DNA of 9,692 nucleotides from Nitrospiraceae bacterium UBA2166. GTDB taxonomy: Bacteria > Nitrospirota > Nitrospiria > Nitrospirales > UBA2166. Position numbers and translations under genes: made by a program. Position 1 is the first letter of the stretch. Each line of letters opens with the position of its first letter. Below the pieces are notes generated by a model. It worked only from the letters and a program-made list of their open reading frames with translations. It was not told the origin of the DNA and ran no database searches. Positions 7,060-9,692 of the stretch are shown here, one piece after another. The stretch lies in NCBI GenBank assembly GCA_002328825.1, contig DCWI01000008.1, positions 12,331 to 22,022 of the forward strand, given 5' to 3'.

Positions 7060-8094
7060 TTGTTGGATTATGGAATTTTTCCTAAACGTATTCTTATTAT
7101 AAAACCGAGTTCTCTTGGAGACATTATTCATACGCTTCCAACGCTTACGGCTATTCGCAAGACATTTCCAGAGGCGCATATCTCTTGGCTTGTTAAGAAA
7201 GAATGGGCGCCCATTCTTTATCGGCACCCAATGCTTGATGATGTTATTGAGGGGGACTTTTCCTCTGCTCAATGGTTTCGGCTAATTGGTCTTTTGCGGG
7301 CACGCCGCTTTGATGTTGTTGTAGATCTACAAGGGCTTTTTCGAACTGGAGTACTTGCATGGTTTTCTGGGGCGCCAGAGCGTATTGGCTTTGCTGATGC
7401 ACGGGAGGGGAGTCATTGCTTTTACACGCGACGTGTTGAGGGGCCAATGCGTGAAATGCATGCGGTTGACCGCTATCTTCGTCTTGCCTTTGTATTGGGG
7501 GCAAAAGAGAGTCAAGCAGAGTTTGTCCTGCCTATTTTTCCTGATGAAGAAAAACGAAGTCAAGCCTTATATGAGACACTGGGACTTGATGATACTGTGA
7601 AAATTGTAGGCATGGCTCCTTCAGCTCGCTGGCTGACGAAACGGTGGAATGCTGAATCTTTTGCTGCAGTTGCAGACCATTTGCAACATGAGAGGCGGTG
7701 CAGAGTTGTTTTGCTTGGTTCGATCCAAGAGAAGGGAATGATTGTGCAGGTAAAACGGGCAATGAGAACCGAAGCTGCTGATTTTGTTGGGTTGACGACG
7801 GTAGGTGATCTCCCGGCGGTGATGCGGAGACTTTCTCTTCTCATCACCAATGATTCAGGTCCAATGCATGTAGCAGCAGCGGTTAGGACTCCAGTGGTAG
7901 CTGTCTTTGGTCCAACCAGTCAAGTGTGTACTGGCCCATATGGGGATGGCCATACTGTCCTCACATCGCCCGTTGAGTGCCGTCCATGTTTTCGTCGTCA
8001 CTGCCATAATCCAAACACAAATGAGTGTCTTGTTAGAATATCCGTGCGGGATGTTGTATTGGCGGCACAGAAACTTCTTTCAGAAAGACAGTAA
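7060..8094 (+). CDS. waaC: ADP-heptose:LPS heptosyltransferase I (WaaC-like, GT9)
   Basis: This GT9 enzyme probably transfers the first heptose onto Kdo of Kdo-lipid A. The 344-residue protein begins KRILIIKPSSLGDIIHTLPTL, very close to the WaaC N-terminus, with Asp21 as the conserved catalytic Asp. VVVDLQGLFRTGVLAW (87-102) and GFADAREGSHCFYTRRV match the WaaC pattern of DxQGL and AREpxxxxxY better than WaaF. The donor domain carries APSARWLTKRW (186-196), VVLLGS, TNDSGPMHVAAA (263-274) and AVFGPTS. A Cys patch, C307-x2-C310-x4-C315-x7-C323, mirrors the one in the neighbouring waaF product. The start is TTG 7060 behind a strong Shine-Dalgarno. The next gene follows after 15 nt. Acceptor specificity is inferred; another GT9 core transferase remains possible. 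Confidence 0.8.
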   Translation: MLDYGIFPKRILIIKPSSLGDIIHTLPTLTAIRKTFPEAHISWLVKKEWAPILYRHPMLDDVIEGDFSSAQWFRLIGLLRARRFDVVVDLQGLFRTGVLAWFSGAPERIGFADAREGSHCFYTRRVEGPMREMHAVDRYLRLAFVLGAKESQAEFVLPIFPDEEKRSQALYETLGLDDTVKIVGMAPSARWLTKRWNAESFAAVADHLQHERRCRVVLLGSIQEKGMIVQVKRAMRTEAADFVGLTTVGDLPAVMRRLSLLITNDSGPMHVAAAVRTPVVAVFGPTSQVCTGPYGDGHTVLTSPVECRPCFRRHCHNPNTNECLVRISVRDVVLAAQKLLSERQ

Positions 8095-8097
8095 AAT

Positions 8098-8101
8098 AGG
8101 A
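8098..8101 (+). promoter_or_regulatory. Ribosome binding site of the Trm112-GT2 fusion gene
   Basis: AGGA eight bases ahead of ATG 8110 supports translation beginning at the zinc-ribbon domain. The Trm112-like part is therefore really the N-terminus of the glycosyltransferase and not an upstream extension. Confidence 0.5.
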
Positions 8102-8109
8102 ATCACTCA

Positions 8110-9057
8110 ATGGCCATTGATCAATCACTTCGAGAGCTTCTTGTTTGTCCAAAGTGTAAAGGTAATGTGGTGTTGACAAAGCATGAGGATGGCTTAGTGT
8201 GCACTGTTTGTACTCTCATCTATCCTCTGAATGGTGCTATTCCGGTGATGTTGATTGAGGAAGCAGAGTCACTTGCTAGGGGAACGAAAACTCCCATCTC
8301 TGTCTATTTGCTGACGTATAACGAGGAAGCAAATATTCGGGAGGCCTTGGAGAGTGTTGTGTGGGCGGACGAGATTGTTGTTGTCGATTCGTTTAGCACT
8401 GATAAGACGGAACAGATTTGTCGTGAGTTTACTGATCGATTTTTTCAACACGAGTTTAGAGGATTTGGTCGGCTGCGCAACCAAGCAATTGCATACACGA
8501 CCCATGACTGGATTTTAAGTGTAGATGCGGATGAACGGGTTGCGGATGAACTGCGTGATGAGATTGCCGTGATCGTGAAACGTGGTCCATCAGCTGATGC
8601 GTTTTACGTTCCACGGAAAAGCCATTTTTTGGGTCAGTGGATTCGATATGGAGGTTGGTATCCGGATTATCGACAGCCTCAATTTTTCCATAAGGCTCGA
8701 ATGCGATATAGAGACGATATGGTTCATGAAAGCTTTGAGTTCCATGATGGAACTGAAGGTAATTTAGGGTATCTCAAAAACCATGTTTTTCAATATCCTT
8801 TTCGTACGATCAGTCAATACATTGAAAAAATGCATCGCTATTCAAGTTTGCGTGCAGAGGCTATGTTTCGTGAGGGGCGACGTTTCCGTGCTCATCAGCT
8901 TGTCTCTCATCCTCTGTTTACGTTTTTCAAGATGTATATTCTTCGGAAAGGGTTTTTAGATGGCATGGCAGGACTCGTGCTGGCAGGCCTATACGCCTCA
9001 TACGTTTTTACAAAATATGCAAAATTGTGGGAACTTTATAATCGCGACTCTCAATAA
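8110..9057 (+). CDS. Trm112/YcaR-like zinc-ribbon domain fused to a family 2 glycosyltransferase
   Basis: The 315-residue protein has two parts. Residues 1-52 form a complete Trm112/YcaR-like (UPF0434) domain: LRELLVCPKCKGNV, then LVCTVCTLIYPLNGAIPVML, with Cys13, Cys16, Cys31 and Cys34 as a zinc ribbon. After a short linker (about 53-61) comes a WaaE/KdtX-like GT2 domain. It starts at ISVYLLTYNEEANI (63-76), with WADEIVVVDSFSTDKT (85-100), FGRLRNQAI, the metal/donor motif VDADERV (138-144), RKSHFLGQWIRYGGWYPD, and an HES motif near 206-208. The C-terminal part (about 265-303) has a hydrophobic stretch suggesting membrane association. The likely job is adding a sugar to the LPS core in the cytoplasm. 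The Trm112-like part resembles the small stand-alone proteins usually found near lpxK/kdsB; its fusion here is unusual. The gene sits 15 nt after the waaC-like gene, in the same operon. Sugar and acceptor are unknown. Confidence 0.88.
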   Translation: MAIDQSLRELLVCPKCKGNVVLTKHEDGLVCTVCTLIYPLNGAIPVMLIEEAESLARGTKTPISVYLLTYNEEANIREALESVVWADEIVVVDSFSTDKTEQICREFTDRFFQHEFRGFGRLRNQAIAYTTHDWILSVDADERVADELRDEIAVIVKRGPSADAFYVPRKSHFLGQWIRYGGWYPDYRQPQFFHKARMRYRDDMVHESFEFHDGTEGNLGYLKNHVFQYPFRTISQYIEKMHRYSSLRAEAMFREGRRFRAHQLVSHPLFTFFKMYILRKGFLDGMAGLVLAGLYASYVFTKYAKLWELYNRDSQ

Positions 9058-9332
9058 ATTACTTGCTCTTTAGGTGCATGAAAACGATATTACTTTTGGT
9101 TTCCATTATGCGGACAAATTGATTTCGATTCCATTAAACTCGTTTTTGTTAGGTGATCTGAGAGAAAATCTCGTGCTGTATTTATGATTTTAGCTATTCT
9201 TATTTATTGTGATTTTGGGGTTCTTTGTAGCACGAGAGTAACGATCGGTTTTGTCCGAGATATTTGTTTTACTGAGAGGAAACATTTTTGGTTCCGAAAG
9301 GTTGTTTGTAGACATGGATGCGGAATTTTTTC
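9058..9332 (+). other. Intergenic leader between the two GT2 genes
   Basis: This is 275 AT-rich nt without a supported gene. The notable element is a perfect 9-nt inverted repeat, TCTCGTGCT (9169-9177) and AGCACGAGA (9229-9237), whose inner flanks extend it by two G-U pairs and one A-U pair. The left arm can also fold locally as GAGA-AAA-TCTC (9162-9172). No clear promoter or T-run terminator is visible. Confidence 0.4.
9169..9237 (+). repeat. Perfect 9-nt inverted repeat, about 51-nt loop
   Basis: TCTCGTGCT at 9169-9177 is the exact reverse complement of AGCACGAGA at 9229-9237. As RNA the stem could extend inward to about 12 bp using G-U pairs. It lies in the leader of the second GT2 gene, about 95 nt before its start. 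No T-run follows, so it is not a standard terminator. Confidence 0.45.
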
Positions 9333-9692
9333 ATGGGTAATTTAACTACGATTTCAGTTGTCGTAATTACCAAAAATGAATCACGAAACATTCAGGCTTG
9401 TCTTGAAAGTGTGCAATGGGTTGATGAATGCATCCTTGTTGATGCGGAGAGTTCTGATCAAACACGTGAGATTGCAAAGGGAATAAATTCAGCAGTGTGT
9501 GTGTTTACGAGACCATGGCAAGGCTTTGGTTCGCAGAAGAATTTTGGAATCGCGCAGGCGTCGTCAGATTGGGTTTTAATTCTTGATGCCGATGAACGTG
9601 TTACGCCTGATTTGCAACACGAAATACAGAAACTATTAGATCAACAGAGTGTAGATCGAGTTGCCTACCGTATTCCGCGGCGTAACTTCTTA
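9333..9692 (+). CDS. WaaE-like family 2 glycosyltransferase (3' end missing)
   Basis: The frame opens at ATG 9333 and is still open at the window end, giving the first 120 residues. ISVVVITKNESRNI (7-20) is the nucleotide-sugar-binding start of a GT2 domain. It is followed by SVQWVDECILVDAESSDQT (26-44), WQGFGSQKNFGIA (62-74), and the metal-binding ILDADERVTPDL (83-94), ending in YRIPRRNFL. The pattern matches LPS core GT2 enzymes of the WaaE/KdtX type and closely parallels the GT2 half of the preceding gene, but without the zinc-ribbon domain. An in-frame ATG at 9318 would add five residues; neither start has a strong ribosome site, and the weak CGGA at 9321-9324 favours 9333. It is probably another core glycosyltransferase; sugar and acceptor are unknown. 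Confidence 0.85.
   Translation, partial: MGNLTTISVVVITKNESRNIQACLESVQWVDECILVDAESSDQTREIAKGINSAVCVFTRPWQGFGSQKNFGIAQASSDWVLILDADERVTPDLQHEIQKLLDQQSVDRVAYRIPRRNFL

Noticed and set aside
7355..7600. Frameshifted second copy or broken gene within the waaC-like gene
   Set aside because: The waaC-like frame is intact with all motifs through this stretch; the other frame is a shadow.
6893..9171. GAGAAAATCT shared by the gaps at 6893-6902 and 9162-9171, and GAGATATTT also present in both gaps
   Set aside because: The matches are short, AT-rich and not embedded in longer similarity; they can arise by chance and do not define a repeat family.

Overview
The window is a lipopolysaccharide (LPS) inner-core and lipid A assembly region from a Gram-negative, outer-membrane-bearing bacterium. 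All recognisable genes are on the + strand. Base composition is moderate and somewhat AT-leaning. Several genes appear to use GTG or TTG starts. The order acyltransferase (DUF374) - waaA - lpxK followed by waaF - gmhB - waaC-like - GT2 resembles LPS loci of Deltaproteobacteria/Desulfobacterota- or Nitrospirota-like lineages. This placement is an inference from gene order and protein style; no marker gene in the window fixes the taxon.

Layout. (1) 1-2899 is a tightly packed lipid A/Kdo block: the 3' part of a DUF374 lysophospholipid acyltransferase-like gene overlaps waaA (Kdo transferase), which is followed after 12 nt by lpxK (lipid A 4'-kinase). (2) 3078-4735 is a non-LPS insert: a small single-domain globin and an MscS-type mechanosensitive channel. 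(3) 4736-5259 is a 0.5-kb AT-rich gap with hairpin-forming segments, a terminator-like structure and a consensus TATAAT. (4) 5260-6881 is waaF (heptosyltransferase II) overlapping gmhB (heptose bisphosphate phosphatase) by 4 nt. (5) After a 178-nt pyrimidine-rich gap come a waaC-like heptosyltransferase and, 15 nt downstream, a Trm112/YcaR-like zinc-ribbon domain fused to a family 2 glycosyltransferase (8110-9057). (6) After a 275-nt gap containing a long-range inverted repeat, a second WaaE-like GT2 gene begins and runs off the window end.

How the genes work together: GmhB supplies the dephosphorylated heptose intermediate for ADP-heptose synthesis. LpxK completes the lipid A phosphate pattern, WaaA adds Kdo, and the WaaC and WaaF proteins add the two heptoses. 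The GT2 enzymes probably add further core sugars. The most unusual item is the Trm112-GT2 fusion, which suggests a glycosyltransferase as physical partner of the YcaR/Trm112-like proteins found beside LPS genes in other bacteria. The globin-mscS pair inside the LPS locus and the structured AT-rich leaders are secondary points of interest. I found no CRISPR array, tRNA, rRNA, insertion sequence or phage gene.
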